Shown: positions 6,518-6,857 of the stretch, piece after piece
How positions within the stretch are numbered: the stretch's first letter is position 1
Layout: every line of letters starts with the position of its first letter
Made by a program: the position numbers and the translations under genes
NCBI GenBank assembly: GCA_910584955.1
Contig: CAJUDC010000128.1
Coordinates: 1-6,857, forward strand
Length of the DNA stretch: 6,857 nt
Reading direction: 5' to 3'
DNA from: an uncultured Paraprevotella sp.
GTDB taxonomy: Bacteria; Bacteroidota; Bacteroidia; Bacteroidales; Bacteroidaceae
The notes under the pieces: generated by a model
The model's database searches: none
Told to the model about the DNA's origin: nothing
Seen by the model: the letters and a program-made list of their open reading frames with translations, nothing else

Positions 6518-6772
6518 TTAAGCCAATTTGTTGATGTAAAGAGACAATTTGGATTTCAAGTTGGCAGCTTTATTCTTATGAATAATATTGTTCTTAGCCA
6601 ACTTGTCCAATGCTTTCTGTACACTGGGGTACAAGGCTACTGCTGCCTCCTTCTCCTTGGTGGCGCGGAGCTTGCGAACTGCATTACGCATGGTCTTGGC
6701 GTAATATCTGTTGTGCAGTCTTCTTTTTTCCTCCTGACGGATTCTCTTTACGGATGATTTATGATTTGCCAT
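6518..6772 (-). CDS. rpsT: 30S ribosomal protein S20
   Basis: Primary-binding protein of the small ribosomal subunit that contacts 16S rRNA. 84 residues, the normal length, very basic and helical. It starts MANHKSSVKRIRQEEKRRLHNR, the canonical S20 opening, and continues with a conserved Lys/Arg-rich middle and NKAANLKSKL near the end. The ATG at 6772 is preceded by AGGA with a 6-base spacing, a good Shine-Dalgarno for this lineage. The gap to the upstream tRNA-Glu is only about 31 bp with no recognisable promoter, so it is probably transcribed together with the tRNA; a strong terminator follows. Confidence 0.97.
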   Translation of the reverse strand: MANHKSSVKRIRQEEKRRLHNRYYAKTMRNAVRKLRATKEKEAAVALYPSVQKALDKLAKNNIIHKNKAANLKSKLSLYINKLA

Positions 6773-6778
6773 TTCGAT

Positions 6779-6782
6779 TCCT
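6779..6782 (-). promoter_or_regulatory. Shine-Dalgarno of rpsT
   Basis: AGGA on the minus strand, 6 bases (ATCGAA) before the rpsT ATG. It is notable because gyrB and the GH16 gene in this window lack an obvious one. Confidence 0.6.
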
Positions 6783-6803
6783 AATCTAATTCGTTTAACT
6801 TTG

Positions 6804-6857
6804 TAGTCCCTAGGAGAGTCGAACTCCTCTTTAGAGAATGAAAATCTCTCGTCCTAA
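6804..6857 (-). tRNA. tRNA-Glu (anticodon UUC), 5' part cut off by the window edge
   Basis: Read on the minus strand from the edge: the end of the D loop (TTA), D-stem 3' arm GGAC, an anticodon stem AGAGA/TCTCT around the loop TTTTCAT with anticodon TTC at 6842-6840, a 4-base variable region AAAG, the T arm AGGAG-TTCGACT-CTCCT, acceptor 3' strand AGGGACT and discriminator A at 6804. The following bases are CAA, so CCA is not encoded and must be added after transcription. About 19-20 bases of the 5' end, including the acceptor 5' strand, lie outside the window. Confidence 0.93.

Noticed and set aside
1..6857. Mobile element, CRISPR, toxin-antitoxin or defence system
   Set aside because: No transposase, integrase, terminal inverted repeats, regularly spaced repeats or nuclease/helicase pair is present. 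The genes are housekeeping plus one secreted hydrolase.

Overview
This window is a chromosomal stretch from a Bacteroidales bacterium, most likely Bacteroides or Phocaeicola. The evidence is the short GyrB lacking the roughly 170-residue insertion of the E. coli protein, a gyrB promoter of the Bacteroides type (TTTC, 20 bp, TATATTTG), weak or absent Shine-Dalgarno sequences at most starts, a GEVED/GH16 protein with a C-terminal tail of the Bacteroidetes sorting-domain type, and a tRNA-Glu with no encoded CCA. Species cannot be decided from the sequence alone.

Layout. Plus strand, 1-1251: the 3' portion of ung (uracil-DNA glycosylase, its first few codons lost at the left edge), followed almost without a gap by a cysteine-rich DUF3109 protein; the two look like an operon whose promoter lies outside the window. 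Positions 1252-1389 form a convergent junction with three hairpins. One of them suits termination of the minus-strand gene, and another, overlapping the end of that gene, suits termination of the plus-strand operon. Minus strand, 1371-4142: a large secreted glycoside hydrolase family 16 enzyme with two copies of a GEVED-plus-beta-domain unit, then the catalytic domain, then a sorting-type tail. Minus strand, 4369-6339: gyrB, with its own promoter and terminator. Minus strand, 6518-6772: rpsT (ribosomal protein S20), with a strong terminator. Its only upstream space before a truncated tRNA-Glu(UUC) gene is about 31 bp, so the tRNA and rpsT are probably co-transcribed.

How the genes work together. 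Most of the window is housekeeping: DNA repair (ung), DNA topology (gyrB) and translation (rpsT, tRNA-Glu). The GH16 gene is the one accessory element. It sits alone with its own flanking regulatory DNA and no susC/susD neighbours in view, so it looks like a stand-alone secreted polysaccharide-degrading enzyme rather than part of a visible polysaccharide utilization locus. No mobile element, CRISPR array, toxin-antitoxin pair or defence system is visible. I do not see a new multi-gene system here. The points most worth following are the architecture and secretion route of the GH16 protein and the hairpin arrangement at its 3' end.
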